A stretch of 42,456 bases of DNA from Acholeplasmatales bacterium (GCA_007694145.1 RECF01000060.1:1-42456), one strand, 5' to 3'. Counted from the first letter of the stretch, positions 8,362-17,510 are shown. Numbers and translations: made by a program. The notes: generated from the letters alone by a model not told the origin.

Positions 8362-9666
8362 ATGATCGAGCGATACCGTCTGCCCGCGATGCAGGCCTTG
8401 TTCAAAGACGAAGCACGCTATAAAACATTTCTTGAAGTTGAGTGTGCCGTCTTGATTGTTTTGGCTGAACAAGGCATGATCCCACCCGAAGCGGCCAAGG
8501 AAGTTGTCCGCAAAGCACGCATCGATGTGGCGCGGATTCAAGCGCTTGAAGCCGAAACACGTCATGATGTCATCGCCTTTACCCGTGCCGTTGGCGAGAC
8601 ACTCGGTGATGAGAAACAATGGCTTCATTATGGACTGACCTCGACCGATGTCGTCGACACAGCGCTTGCGTTGACACTAAAACAAGCGAATGCAATCTTG
8701 TTAGAACGGATTGAGACGTTCATGCATCAGTTGCGTGTGCTCGCAAAGACGTACCGGGATACGCCATGTATCGGACGCACCCACGGCATGCATGCCGAGG
8801 TGACAACATTTGGGCTTAAGTTCGCCTTGTATTACGATGAGTTCAAACGGCACCTTGACCGATTCCACGCGGTACGCACGCGCATTGAAGTCGGAAAAAT
8901 CAGTGGCGCGGTTGGCAACTTCAACCTTGTCAGCCCAGCTGTTCAAGATGCTGTATGTGCTAGACTAGGCATCGGTCATGCGGCCATTTCGACGCAGACA
9001 CTCCAGCGTGACCGGCATGCAGAATATGTCTCCGTACTGGTCCTCATCGCCGCATCGATTGAAAAAATTGCCCTTGAGATCCGCCACTTGCAGCGCACAG
9101 AAGTCGGGGAAGTGGCCGAAGGCTTCAGCGCCGGGCAAAAAGGCTCATCCGCCATGCCGCACAAGCGGAATCCCATCGCTTCGGAAAACATGGCCGGTTG
9201 CGCGCGCATCATGCGCGGTTACTTACAGCCGATGTTTGAAAATATCGCCCTTTGGCATGAGCGGGATATTTCCCACTCTTCAGTTGAACGGGTCGTCTTG
9301 CCGGATGCGATTATGTTGCTTGATTATATGCTTGCACGGTATGTCTCTGTACTGAAGCATTTGGATGTCAAACCGGCTAGAATGCGGCAAAATATCGACG
9401 CGACACACGGTGTCGTGTTCTCTCAACGTGTCTTACATGCCCTGATTGAGACGGGCATGACCCGAGAATCCGCCTATGATATCATCCAGCCACGCGCGCT
9501 TCTCGCGCTTGAGCAAGGCATCCCGTTTCGAAGCTTGCTTGAGGCCGATGCGGCGATATCCAACCGTCTTGACGCGGTGACACTTGATGCCTGTTTCAAC
9601 CCTGAACAGGCCTTGAAAAACGTTGCGGTCATCTTCGACCGTGTCTTTGAGGAGGAACGTGTATGA
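8362..9666 (+). CDS. purB: Adenylosuccinate lyase
   Basis: Cleaves SAICAR and adenylosuccinate in purine synthesis, releasing fumarate; the fumarase/aspartase fold enzyme is a homotetramer. The 434 residues include HYGLTSTDVVDTA (89-101), GRTHGMHAEVTTFG with catalytic His141, and the flexible signature loop GSSAMPHKRNP (261-271) with catalytic serine 262/263 and Lys268. GAGGTG precedes the ATG by 6 bases. The stop overlaps the start of the next gene in ATGA. No other purine pathway gene is adjacent, which is unlike the large pur operons of Bacillus. Confidence 0.97.
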   Translation: MIERYRLPAMQALFKDEARYKTFLEVECAVLIVLAEQGMIPPEAAKEVVRKARIDVARIQALEAETRHDVIAFTRAVGETLGDEKQWLHYGLTSTDVVDTALALTLKQANAILLERIETFMHQLRVLAKTYRDTPCIGRTHGMHAEVTTFGLKFALYYDEFKRHLDRFHAVRTRIEVGKISGAVGNFNLVSPAVQDAVCARLGIGHAAISTQTLQRDRHAEYVSVLVLIAASIEKIALEIRHLQRTEVGEVAEGFSAGQKGSSAMPHKRNPIASENMAGCARIMRGYLQPMFENIALWHERDISHSSVERVVLPDAIMLLDYMLARYVSVLKHLDVKPARMRQNIDATHGVVFSQRVLHALIETGMTRESAYDIIQPRALLALEQGIPFRSLLEADAAISNRLDAVTLDACFNPEQALKNVAVIFDRVFEEERV

Positions 9667-10319
9667 AAGTATTATCTGTCATCGTCTGGATGCTTGTGCC
9701 GGTCATTTTGATGGTGCTGTTTGCTTCGGTGCTGACAAGCCGGCCCTACATACGTCTTTCGGAAGGACGCTATGCCTCACACGCCATGATTCCTGAACAG
9801 TTCGATTTTGACCATCGATATGTTGCTAGACAGCTGATTGATTATTTGAATTACCGTCATGACGATCTGACTTTCGGGGCTCGAGAAGGTGAAGAAGGAC
9901 CGGTCATGATTGACATTGAGATCATCCACATGGTCGATGTGAAAGAGGTCTACACGTTGGTTCGAGTCATCGCGGCCATCAGTCTTGCTGTTGTACTCGC
10001 TATCAGTATTTTCCTATACAAGACCAATTTGCGTCTGTTTTACTACACCTATAAGAACCTTTTTTGGTTGCCGCTGGCATTCTTTGCGGCCGTTGGGACA
10101 TGGGTCTTAATCGACTTTAATCGCATCTTTACCGTCTTCCATGAGATTTTCTTTGACGACAACTGGCAACTGCCGATGCATGTGCTTATTCCTTTGTTAC
10201 CAGAAGCTTTTTGGATGGTCAGCGCCATCATCATTGTTATCTTGTCAGTTGGGACGATGGCCTTGATTGTTTACTTGAACTACCGTTTTGTCCGACCAAA
10301 AGTTGAAAAGTTGTCCTGA
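9663..10319 (+). CDS. DUF1461 / TIGR01906-type integral membrane protein
   Basis: A 218-residue membrane protein with four predicted spans at about residues 3-24, 100-122, 131-151 and 184-206. The segment between spans 3 and 4 contains FHEIFFDDNW and LIPLLPEAFW, which match the FHE-FF and LPE-F pattern of the TIGR01906/DUF1461 family found in many Bacillota. The long loop between spans 1 and 2 would be extracytoplasmic. No function is established for the family that I know. The start codon overlaps the purB stop (ATGA), with GGAGG 7 bases before it. It closes the run that begins at 4909; no clear terminator follows. Confidence 0.85.
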   Translation: MKVLSVIVWMLVPVILMVLFASVLTSRPYIRLSEGRYASHAMIPEQFDFDHRYVARQLIDYLNYRHDDLTFGAREGEEGPVMIDIEIIHMVDVKEVYTLVRVIAAISLAVVLAISIFLYKTNLRLFYYTYKNLFWLPLAFFAAVGTWVLIDFNRIFTVFHEIFFDDNWQLPMHVLIPLLPEAFWMVSAIIIVILSVGTMALIVYLNYRFVRPKVEKLS

Positions 10320-10335
10320 AAACGTTTTTGACACC

Positions 10336-10365
10336 TTGCGCTTTACCGATGCTTTGATTTACAAT
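10336..10365 (+). promoter_or_regulatory. Promoter of the riboswitch-controlled permease gene
   Basis: TTGCGC at 10336-10341 and TACAAT at 10360-10365 with an 18-base spacer, placing a start just before the riboswitch P1 stem. A perfect TTGACA lies at 10328, but at 26 bases it is too far from the same -10. Confidence 0.5.
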
Positions 10366-10378
10366 AGTAGACGGTTCG

Positions 10379-10446
10379 TATCGTATATGATCAGAAATGG
10401 GTCTGATTGTCTCTACCCCGAGACCGTAAATTTCGGGACTACGTTA
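10379..10446 (+). promoter_or_regulatory. Guanine-class purine riboswitch aptamer
   Basis: The conserved core is visible: P1 5' strand TATCGTA (10379-10385), junction TATGATC, P2 hairpin ATCAGA/TCTGAT around loop AATGGG, junction with TCTCTACC, P3 with CCCGA and TCGGG around the loop CCGTAAA, then ACTACG returning to the P1 3' strand (10440-10446). The specificity base after P3 is C (ACTA, not ATTA), which is the guanine/hypoxanthine form. It lies 73 bases upstream of an NCS2 guanine/hypoxanthine-type permease gene, so the ligand fits the transported substrate. In known examples ligand binding turns expression off. Confidence 0.9.
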
Positions 10447-10454
10447 CACGCTAC

Positions 10455-10495
10455 TAGAGAGAATTCTCCTTTTTTGTGTGTGCGATCGAACACAC
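10455..10495 (+). promoter_or_regulatory. Riboswitch expression platform
   Basis: TAGAGA (10455-10460) is complementary to TCTCTA in the aptamer junction (10410-10415), a possible antiterminator pairing. GAGAATTCTC (10459-10468) followed by T residues 10470-10475 would be the competing terminator, though its stem is short. A second hairpin, GTGTGT (10476-10481) with ACACAC (10490-10495), follows directly. Which helix decides expression cannot be settled by eye. Confidence 0.5.
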
Positions 10496-10518
10496 CCAAT
10501 TTCAGGAGGATTTTTTTC

Positions 10519-11916
10519 ATGGAATCAGTGTTGCTCAAGGTGTCGAAGTTTTTCAAAATCAAAGAACGCAAAAGCACCATCCGCACAGAACTGCTTGCCG
10601 GTGCAACAACCTTTTTGGCGATGGCGTATATCTTGCCCGTCAATACGGCCCTGCTAGCTAAAACCGATATGCCAGAAGGTGGCATATTCTTTGCGACGGT
10701 CATTGCGTCCATGCTTGCCGCGCTCATCATGGGTCTGGTTGCTAACTATCCGGTGGCGCTTGCGCCGGGCATGGGTATCAACGCCTTCTTCACCTATACA
10801 GTCGTCATCATTTACGGCTTCTCGTGGGAAGCGGCACTCGGCGCCGTGTTCATCTCAGGGGTGCTGTTTTTGATTCTATCGGTTTCGGGGCTACGAAAAA
10901 TGGTGATCAACGCCATCCCGCAAGGGCTCAAATATGCGGTTGGTGCGGGGATTGGGTTCTTCATCACCTTCATCGGTCTTCAAAATGCCGGCATCGTTGT
11001 CGGGTTCGAACCGACCTTGGTCGAGCTAGGAGATTTCAGCCATCCAACGGTCTTGCTTGGTCTGTTTGGGATTGTCCTTGTCATCGTCTTGTATGCCCTT
11101 GGCAACAAGTTCGCTTTGATTCTTGCCATCATTGCGACGGCAGTGGTGGGTCTCATTCTCAACTGGATTGGCGTCGACATGATGCCTGCTTATAATTCAG
11201 GCGCTGCGACAGAAGGGTTATTCACGGGCGCACAGGAAACGTTCTTGGCTGCTTTCCGCGGGATGGGCGAACTGTTTTCAACCCCCCAGGCACTGTTCAT
11301 TATTTTCACATTCCTGTTTGTCGACTTTTTCGATACGGCCGGGACGTTGATTGCCGTGGGCAACCAGGCGGGTCTGATCAATGAAGACGGCGAACTCATC
11401 GACGGCAATAAAGCCTTGCTGGCTGATTCTATCGGGACGGTGGCCGGTTCACTGCTTGGGACCAGTACTGTCACCAGTTATATTGAGTCAAGTACCGGAA
11501 TCGAACAAGGCGGTCGTACGGGCCTGACTGCCGTGACTGTCGCAGTGTTATTCTTGTTGTCTTTGTTGGTTTATCCTGTGTTGAGCGTCTTCACCGGTGT
11601 CGTTGTTGGGTTTGACAGCTATGGCGACCCAATCGTGTATGCACCGGTGACCTCTATGGCGCTTGTGATGGTTGGCGCGTTCATGATCAAACCACTCAAA
11701 AACATCGATTGGGATGATGTGGCGATTCTCATTCCGGCATTCTTGACCATCGTCTTCATGGTCTTTGCGTTCTCGATTGCCGAAGGCATCGCCGTGGGAT
11801 TCATCTTCTATCCGATTATCATGTTGTGTACAAAACGGGGCAAGGAAGTCAGTCCCATCATGTATGCCCTCATGGCCTTCTTTATAATCTTCTTCATCTT
11901 AAACGCCGTCGTTTAA
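10519..11916 (+). CDS. NCS2 family guanine/hypoxanthine permease (AzgA/PbuG type)
   Basis: A purine:proton symporter of 465 residues in the cytoplasmic membrane. It carries the AzgA-branch landmarks ELLAGATTFLAMAYIL, NYPVALAPGMGINAFFTY, the IPQGLKYAVGAGIGFFI segment, VDFFDTAGTLIAVGNQAG and GTSTVTSYIESSTGIEQGGRTG, the last containing the substrate-site Glu. About a dozen hydrophobic spans cover most of the length. The frame stays open upstream to 10288 across the riboswitch, but GGAGGA (10505-10510) fixes the start at ATG 10519, 8 bases on. Control by the guanine riboswitch and a strong terminator make it a single-gene purine-uptake unit. Guanine or hypoxanthine import is the likely role. Confidence 0.95.
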   Translation: MESVLLKVSKFFKIKERKSTIRTELLAGATTFLAMAYILPVNTALLAKTDMPEGGIFFATVIASMLAALIMGLVANYPVALAPGMGINAFFTYTVVIIYGFSWEAALGAVFISGVLFLILSVSGLRKMVINAIPQGLKYAVGAGIGFFITFIGLQNAGIVVGFEPTLVELGDFSHPTVLLGLFGIVLVIVLYALGNKFALILAIIATAVVGLILNWIGVDMMPAYNSGAATEGLFTGAQETFLAAFRGMGELFSTPQALFIIFTFLFVDFFDTAGTLIAVGNQAGLINEDGELIDGNKALLADSIGTVAGSLLGTSTVTSYIESSTGIEQGGRTGLTAVTVAVLFLLSLLVYPVLSVFTGVVVGFDSYGDPIVYAPVTSMALVMVGAFMIKPLKNIDWDDVAILIPAFLTIVFMVFAFSIAEGIAVGFIFYPIIMLCTKRGKEVSPIMYALMAFFIIFFILNAVV

Positions 11917-11944
11917 CAAACCGTTTAGCTTAACAAACCAACCC

Positions 11945-11981
11945 GTCCGGTGACGTTTCATCCGTCACTGGACTTTTTTTT
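11945..11981 (+). terminator. Rho-independent terminator after the purine permease
   Basis: GTCCGGTGACG (11945-11955) pairs with CGTCACTGGAC (11963-11973) with one G-T pair, followed by a run of eight T residues. Confidence 0.93.
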
Positions 11982-12046
11982 ATTATCGTCAGATAATTTC
12001 ATGTGAATGACGCATGGGAAGACCATGAAAACGCTTATATTCACCG

Positions 12047-12075
12047 TTTACAAGTGCCGTCATATCATATACAAT
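12047..12075 (+). promoter_or_regulatory. Promoter of pyrR-glyA
   Basis: TTTACA at 12047-12052 and TACAAT at 12070-12075 with a 17-base spacer. The leader of about 20 bases is too short for a PyrR-type attenuator. Confidence 0.6.
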
Positions 12076-12100
12076 AGAAATGATGTGAGGAGCGATTGAC

Positions 12101-12625
12101 ATGAAGACATTATTCGACCATGAACAGGTCATCCGGACATTGCGACGGATGACACATGAAATACTCGAACGTGAAAAAGCACTGGATGCTTTGGTATTGA
12201 TGGGCATCAAACGCAACGGGGTGCCGGTTGCTAAGCAAATCCAAGCCAATCTGAAGGCGTTTGAACAGCTTGATATCCCGGTATACGGTCTTGATATCAG
12301 CGGCTATCGTGACGATCGGCCGACGACAGGCCATCCCTTGCCTGATGTGAATCTTCGTGACAGACATGTCGTGCTTGTCGATGATGTCTTGTTTACCGGA
12401 CGTTCGGTGCGCGCGGCGATGGATGCGTTGATAGACCTTGGCAGACCAGCAAAAGTCACACTAGCCGTGCTGGTGGACCGCGGCCATCGAGAACTGCCGA
12501 TTAAAGCGGACTACGTCGGTAAAAATATTCCCACTGCTAAACATGAACGGATTGTGGTCAACCTTGAAACAGGTGGCGGCATTCTGTTGACTGAAGAAGG
12601 AGAGACAGATGATGGAGACCATTAA
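12101..12625 (+). CDS. pyrR: PyrR: pyrimidine operon attenuator / uracil phosphoribosyltransferase
   Basis: A 174-residue type I phosphoribosyltransferase-fold protein. The PRPP loop [13 protein letters not shown] (91-103) and the N-terminal [15 protein letters not shown]-like helix identify PyrR. In Bacillus it binds pyr mRNA in the presence of UMP to cause attenuation, and it has weak uracil phosphoribosyltransferase activity. The ATG is preceded by GAGGAG. It overlaps the start of glyA by 17 bases. No pyr biosynthetic gene and no PyrR binding loop were seen nearby, so its RNA targets must lie outside the window. A pure salvage role is the alternative. Confidence 0.93.
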   Translation: MKTLFDHEQVIRTLRRMTHEILEREKALDALVLMGIKRNGVPVAKQIQANLKAFEQLDIPVYGLDISGYRDDRPTTGHPLPDVNLRDRHVVLVDDVLFTGRSVRAAMDALIDLGRPAKVTLAVLVDRGHRELPIKADYVGKNIPTAKHERIVVNLETGGGILLTEEGETDDGDH

Positions 12626-13850
12626 AAAACGTGATGTAGCACTATATGAAGCGATGACGGCGGAAAGAGACCGTCAGGAAAACCATCTTGAGCTGATTGC
12701 GAGTGAGAATTTTGTCAGTGCCGCGGTGCTTGAAGCGCAAGGCAGCATCCTGACCAACAAATATGCCGAAGGGTATCCCGGTAAGCGATATTATGGCGGC
12801 TGCGTCCATGTCGATGTGGTTGAAGATTTGGCCCGTGATCGCGCGAAAGCGTTGTTCAACTGCCGCTATGCCAATGTTCAGGCCCACTCGGGTTCAACAG
12901 CCAACATGGCTGCGTATCGTGCCCTTGTCAAACCGGGGGACCGTATATTAGGCATGAGCCTTGATCATGGTGGCCATTTGACACACGGTCATCCGCTCAA
13001 CTTCAGTGGAGAAGATTATGCATTTCACAGTTATGGTGTCGATAGGGACACTGAAACCATTGACTATGATGCGGTACGCGAGCAAGCTTTGTCCGTGAAA
13101 CCGGCGCTGATTGTGGCCGGTGCGAGCGCCTATCCACGCGAAATCGATTTTAAACGATTCCGTGCCATCGCCGATGAGGTGGGTGCGAAACTGATGGTCG
13201 ATATGGCCCATATTGCCGGGCTGGTTGCGGCGGGGATCCACAACAACCCTTGTGACGTTGCCGATGTCGTGACATCGACAACCCACAAGACGCTTCGTGG
13301 GCCTAGAGGCGGCATTGTCCTGACCAATGACCCCGAACTGTATAAAGTGATCAACCGGGTTGTCTTTCCCGGCATCCAGGGCGGCCCACTGATGCATGTC
13401 ATCGCCGCTAAGGCAACGGCTTTTGAGGAAGCACTCGATGTGACCTTCAAGGCGTATCAGCACCAAGTCGTCAAAAATGCACAGGCACTCGCAGCCAGCC
13501 TCATGCGACAAGGCTTCCACGTCGTCAGTGGCGGAACGGACACCCATCTTGTCCTTGTCGAAGTCAAATCACTGACGGGTTTGACCGGGAAAAAAGCGGA
13601 AGAAATACTGGAATCCGTCCATATCACCTGCAACAAGAATACAGTCCCCAACGATCCCGAAAAACCGTTCGTGACCAGCGGGATCCGTCTGGGCACACCC
13701 GCTTTGACGACGCGGGGATTCGATACGCACGATATGACCGAAATTGGTGTGCTCATCCATGCGGCACTCATGAACCCAGGCAATGCCTTTGCACTCGATG
13801 AAGTCAGGCAACGCGTCAAGAAGCTGACCACAGCCCGACCATTATACTGA
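12609..13850 (+). CDS. glyA: Serine hydroxymethyltransferase
   Basis: PLP enzyme that converts serine and tetrahydrofolate to glycine and methylenetetrahydrofolate. The 413-residue length is normal. Visible are [53 protein letters not shown], the PLP-lysine motif [12 protein letters not shown] with Lys227, and [17 protein letters not shown]. The start is ATG 12609 or the adjacent ATG 12612, both within reach of AAGGAG at 12597-12602. The gene begins inside the 3' end of pyrR, so translation is probably coupled. The methylene group it makes is the substrate for FolD. Confidence 0.97.
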   Translation: MMETIKKRDVALYEAMTAERDRQENHLELIASENFVSAAVLEAQGSILTNKYAEGYPGKRYYGGCVHVDVVEDLARDRAKALFNCRYANVQAHSGSTANMAAYRALVKPGDRILGMSLDHGGHLTHGHPLNFSGEDYAFHSYGVDRDTETIDYDAVREQALSVKPALIVAGASAYPREIDFKRFRAIADEVGAKLMVDMAHIAGLVAAGIHNNPCDVADVVTSTTHKTLRGPRGGIVLTNDPELYKVINRVVFPGIQGGPLMHVIAAKATAFEEALDVTFKAYQHQVVKNAQALAASLMRQGFHVVSGGTDTHLVLVEVKSLTGLTGKKAEEILESVHITCNKNTVPNDPEKPFVTSGIRLGTPALTTRGFDTHDMTEIGVLIHAALMNPGNAFALDEVRQRVKKLTTARPLY

Positions 13851-13912
13851 TGCGCATGTCGCAATAAAAGAACTAGACAACCAGGTTGGTAATGTTTCGA
13901 AAGATTGATATA

Positions 13913-13941
13913 TTGTCAAGTGATAGATTTGATGCTATAAT
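13913..13941 (+). promoter_or_regulatory. Strong promoter of the GGDEF/HD-GYP sensor gene
   Basis: TTGTCA (13913-13918), a 17-base spacer and TATAAT (13936-13941) preceded by TGC, so both a good -35 and an extended -10. The leader to the start at 13995 is about 45 bases. Confidence 0.75.
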
Positions 13942-13994
13942 TGTTTAACTAGGTGTCATATGTTCATGAAGGGGACACACGGGAGTGTATGATC

Positions 13995-16484
13995 ATGAAA
14001 CGATGGGCAAGTACCCAATTCATACTCATTGCGTTGACAGTGATGATTTTTTTGGGTACTTTTTTTTCAGTTTCATGGTTTACGAACCATTTGCTTACAA
14101 CTAAGCAAGCTGAAGTCCTTGTGCTCGAACGCGATGGCATCGCTGAAGAAACAGAACGGCACTTTGATGTGTTTGCTGGGGCACTCCTCAATCTTTCCGA
14201 TGCCGTGCGCCATCGTCCAGACGATGAGGCACTGCTCTTTGCATTGATGGCGGATGTGAATCACCGACTGGATGCTGTATACACCGTCTACTTCGGACGT
14301 CCTGACAATACCATGATCAATGTCAGCGGATTTGAGCCACCGGCAGGGTTTGATCTGAGGGAAAGACCGTGGTATACTGCAGCGCTTAATGCGGATAAGC
14401 CCGTTGCAACCCATGCTTTTCTCAATGCAACCGAAGACCGGATTGTTGTCACAGTGGCGTATGCTGTTCACGATGAAGATACCCTGCTTGGTGTGATGGC
14501 GATGGATATAGACTTGATGGCCATCCAGACTCTGATTGGCAGTAAAACTGTGGGTGAGGGTGGATACGCTTTCTTAATCGACAGCGCGCAACACCTGCTT
14601 GCGCATCCGCTACTCGATCCGACGGAACGGGTCATTGTGGATGTTGAAACCGCACTGGGGCCGTTCAGCTTCGAGCCTGAATCAACCGTCAAGATGATGA
14701 CTTTTTTAGGGGTGGATGGGGAAGGTGCCGTGACGACAAAAGCGATATTTTGCGGCCAGTTCACCCTCGGCGTGTTCATGCCGGCGAGCGAGTACCATGC
14801 CACCCGTCAACTCTACCTCATCATGAGTCTCGCCACCGTACTCCTAATTTCAGCGCTTATCACAGCGTTGGCGCTATTCCAACATCGTCGCGTCATCCGG
14901 CCGGTTCGGACCTTGGTGGCTGACATCGCCCAGATCAATCTTGCGACACGCCTTCAGTACCGACTGCCTGTAGCCTCGAAGGATGCCTTCAAGGCGTTGC
15001 GGCAGGCGCTGAACGCGGTACTTGAAACGACCGAGCATCACTACCTCCACAAAACACAAGCCGAACGGGCGTTGTTGCTTGAAGGACAAAAAATCAAAGC
15101 CATGATGGACGCAAGCGAAGACATCATGTTCCAAATTAATCGCCTCAAGCAGTATACTTGGATATCGGGTAGAAAGTTGGCTATTTTCGGTCGTGACCCG
15201 GAATATTACATCGGGAAAAACGTTCTCGAAGTGTTTGGTGATGCGGCGATTGAACGCGACCGATTATACGATCAGGTGCTCAAGGGTGAGACGAAAACAT
15301 TTGAGTGGCATGCTTCAGTCAACGAAGAAAGACACTCTTTTTCCACAATCATGTCACCGATTCGCAATGAACGTGGCGAGATTATCGGTGCGGTTGGCAT
15401 CGCCCGTGATGTGACTAAGCAAATCCAGCGCCATCAGGAAGTTGAAAGATTGAGTTATCAAGATTTTCTCACCGGTGTGTACAACCGCCGCTACTTCGCT
15501 CAAGCGATGTCTGATCATGACACGGCGAGCAACATGCCACTTGGACTGTTTATGATCGATGTGAACGGACTCAAGATATTCAATGACGTATATGGTCATG
15601 AGACCGGTGACGACCTGCTCAAAATCATTGCCGCAACACTCAAACACCATCTGCCGAGCCCGCACGTCTTAGCGCGTATTGGTGGCGATGAGTTTGCCGC
15701 ACTTTTGCCTAACACCGATGCATTGACCATGCAAGCCTTACAAGCGCAAATCACCGAAAACATTGCCAACACGCAACTTAAAGGCATTCCACTATCGGTG
15801 TCAGTAGGTTACGACATCAAGCATGTGCCTGATACGTCTGTAGGGGTCGTGTTGAAGACAGCTGAAAACGGCATGTACAGACACAAGCTCAGTGAAGGGA
15901 AACAGGCCCGACACCGGATGATTAACATCATGTACAAGCAACTGTTTGAAGCCCATCCGCATGAGCAGGAACATGCGCAATCGGTCAGTGAACTGTCCGT
16001 AGCCATCGGGACGGCACTCGACTTCAACAAAGAACGGCTCAAAGCGCTTGAACTTGCGGCGCTTTACCATGATATCGGGAAAATCTCATTGCAGCGCGAT
16101 TTACTTGATAAAGCAGGAAATCTGACCGATGAGGAACGGGAACAATTAAAACAACATACCGAAGCCGGGTACTTGTTGTTGCGGGCAGCAGACGCGTATG
16201 CCGCGTATGCTGAGACCGCATTGTTTCACCACGAACACTATGATGGCAGTGGTTACCCGCAAGGTCTTGCTGGAAAATCGATACCGCTCTTTTCGAGAAT
16301 TGTCGGCCTTGCCGAGGCATATGACGCAATGACACGACAGACACCATACCGTGCACCCCGTCCCGCTAAGACGGCACTTGCGGAAATCCGCAACATGTCA
16401 GGGAAACAGTTTGACCCCGATCTCGTCAGCGTGTTCATAAAACACGTCGCCCCAACACTTATCCAAGACGATACATCAAGATAA
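13995..16484 (+). CDS. Membrane sensor with Cache, PAS, GGDEF and HD-GYP domains
   Basis: An 829-residue c-di-GMP turnover protein. Order: membrane span at about 8-30; extracytoplasmic Cache-like sensor 35-265, with the typical FDLRERPWYTAAL and GVMAMDIDL segments; second span 273-297; HAMP-like linker; PAS about 365-475; GGDEF domain 485-640 with intact GGDEF (563-567), the diguanylate cyclase motif; HD-GYP domain 648-820 with HDIGK (692-696), HHEHYDGSGYP and other metal ligands, the c-di-GMP phosphodiesterase signature. The RxxD inhibitory site before GGDEF is missing (Pro and His in place of Arg and Asp). The frame opens at GTG 13953; GGGAG at 13981-13985 favours ATG 13995 over ATG 13989. 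It forms its own unit. Which activity dominates cannot be told. Confidence 0.93.
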   Translation: MKRWASTQFILIALTVMIFLGTFFSVSWFTNHLLTTKQAEVLVLERDGIAEETERHFDVFAGALLNLSDAVRHRPDDEALLFALMADVNHRLDAVYTVYFGRPDNTMINVSGFEPPAGFDLRERPWYTAALNADKPVATHAFLNATEDRIVVTVAYAVHDEDTLLGVMAMDIDLMAIQTLIGSKTVGEGGYAFLIDSAQHLLAHPLLDPTERVIVDVETALGPFSFEPESTVKMMTFLGVDGEGAVTTKAIFCGQFTLGVFMPASEYHATRQLYLIMSLATVLLISALITALALFQHRRVIRPVRTLVADIAQINLATRLQYRLPVASKDAFKALRQALNAVLETTEHHYLHKTQAERALLLEGQKIKAMMDASEDIMFQINRLKQYTWISGRKLAIFGRDPEYYIGKNVLEVFGDAAIERDRLYDQVLKGETKTFEWHASVNEERHSFSTIMSPIRNERGEIIGAVGIARDVTKQIQRHQEVERLSYQDFLTGVYNRRYFAQAMSDHDTASNMPLGLFMIDVNGLKIFNDVYGHETGDDLLKIIAATLKHHLPSPHVLARIGGDEFAALLPNTDALTMQALQAQITENIANTQLKGIPLSVSVGYDIKHVPDTSVGVVLKTAENGMYRHKLSEGKQARHRMINIMYKQLFEAHPHEQEHAQSVSELSVAIGTALDFNKERLKALELAALYHDIGKISLQRDLLDKAGNLTDEEREQLKQHTEAGYLLLRAADAYAAYAETALFHHEHYDGSGYPQGLAGKSIPLFSRIVGLAEAYDAMTRQTPYRAPRPAKTALAEIRNMSGKQFDPDLVSVFIKHVAPTLIQDDTSR

Positions 16485-16501
16485 CCCGTGATGTCGTACC
16501 A

Positions 16502-16550
16502 TAAAAAAAAGCCTGTCACCCGTCTGAATCAGACCCGGACATGCTTTTTT
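16502..16550. terminator. Bidirectional terminator between the sensor gene and hslO
   Basis: A hairpin with GTCTGA/TCAGAC and TGTC/GACA arms, flanked by an A run on the left and a T run on the right, so it can serve both convergent genes. Confidence 0.8.
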
Positions 16551-16557
16551 CATCGTT

Positions 16558-17430
16558 TCATGCGCGTGCTGCTGCAATCAAATCGTGTAGTGCATCGTCA
16601 TCGAATGTATACGTTTTGCCGCAAAAGTGACACGCGGTTTCCACGTGGCCGTCTTCTTCTAACAACTGAGTGAGTTCTTCTACACCCAGCGAGATCAAGC
16701 CCCGCTCGAACTTTTCACGTGAACAGTCGCAGTGGTAGTGAAGCGGCATCGTTTCAAGGAGGGTGTACGATTCACCGGCAATGTGCGCGATCAAGCCTTC
16801 GGGTGTGACACCCTCTTTAAGCAAATCGGTGACCGGAGGTAAGGTGGCAATCCTTTCCTCAATCAAAGTCAACGTCTCCTCGCTGCACCCTGGCATCACT
16901 TGCACGATAAAGCCCCCGGCATGCTGGACAGTATTGTCGGTCTCGACAAACACCCCAACGCCGACGGCAGAAGGAATTTGTTCACTTGCGGTGAAATAAT
17001 AGGCGAAATCTTCACCGATTTCCCCAGTTTGTAACGGGCTTGATGACGTGAAGGTATCCCGCACTTTCAAGTCCTTCGTCACGTGAATGAAGCCGCTGCC
17101 GACAGCTTGTCCGACATTGAGTTTGCCCGAATCATACTGCAACATGACATGGGGATTGCCGACATAGCCTCTGACCTCACCACGTGTGTTACTCGTGGTG
17201 AGCAAACCTTTCAAAGGCCCGTCAGCTTCAATGCGGATCGTCAACGTCTGCGCGTCTTTGAGCATCGAGCCCATGATGGCTGAAACAGTCAAAACCCGAC
17301 CAAGCGCTGCAGCGGCGGTGGGCCAAAGATCGTGGACAGTACGGGCGGTTTCGCATAAGCCTTGGGTTGTGGCCGCAACCACGCGGACCGTTTTATTGAA
17401 GGCGGTCGCTTTGACCAAATAATCTTTCAT
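16558..17430 (-). CDS. hslO: Hsp33 redox-regulated chaperone
   Basis: A holdase chaperone of 290 residues activated by oxidative unfolding in the cytosol. The C-terminal redox switch is complete: CDC at 234-236 and CHFC at 267-270, the four zinc-binding cysteines. The N-terminal MKDYLVKATAFNKTVRVVAA and the central GYVGNPHV and GEIGEDFAYYFTASEQIPSAV blocks are family hallmarks. GTG at 17439 is in frame, but GGTG before ATG 17430 and family alignment favour the ATG. It is convergent with the sensor gene and divergent from the dus gene; in many Bacillota a dus gene lies close to hslO, as here. Confidence 0.96.
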   Translation of the reverse strand: MKDYLVKATAFNKTVRVVAATTQGLCETARTVHDLWPTAAAALGRVLTVSAIMGSMLKDAQTLTIRIEADGPLKGLLTTSNTRGEVRGYVGNPHVMLQYDSGKLNVGQAVGSGFIHVTKDLKVRDTFTSSSPLQTGEIGEDFAYYFTASEQIPSAVGVGVFVETDNTVQHAGGFIVQVMPGCSEETLTLIEERIATLPPVTDLLKEGVTPEGLIAHIAGESYTLLETMPLHYHCDCSREKFERGLISLGVEELTQLLEEDGHVETACHFCGKTYTFDDDALHDLIAAARA

Positions 17431-17446
17431 AGATATCACCGCTCGT

Positions 17447-17455
17447 ATTATAGCA
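17447..17455 (-). promoter_or_regulatory. Extended -10 promoter of hslO
   Basis: The minus strand reads TGCTATAAT, with a poor -35 region. The leader is very short, about 10 bases before the ATG at 17430. Confidence 0.55.
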
Positions 17456-17510
17456 TGGAACAGAAAAAAAACACCGTATCACGACAAGAAATATCCGCAA
17501 GTAAAAAGGA

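Noticed and set aside
7786-8628. 280-codon open frame on the minus strand across folD and purB
   Set aside because: It is antisense to two well-conserved genes and has no promoter or ribosome binding site.
10288-10518. Upstream extension of the purine permease frame
   Set aside because: The extension would translate through the promoter and riboswitch. The GGAGGA site and family alignment place the start at 10519.
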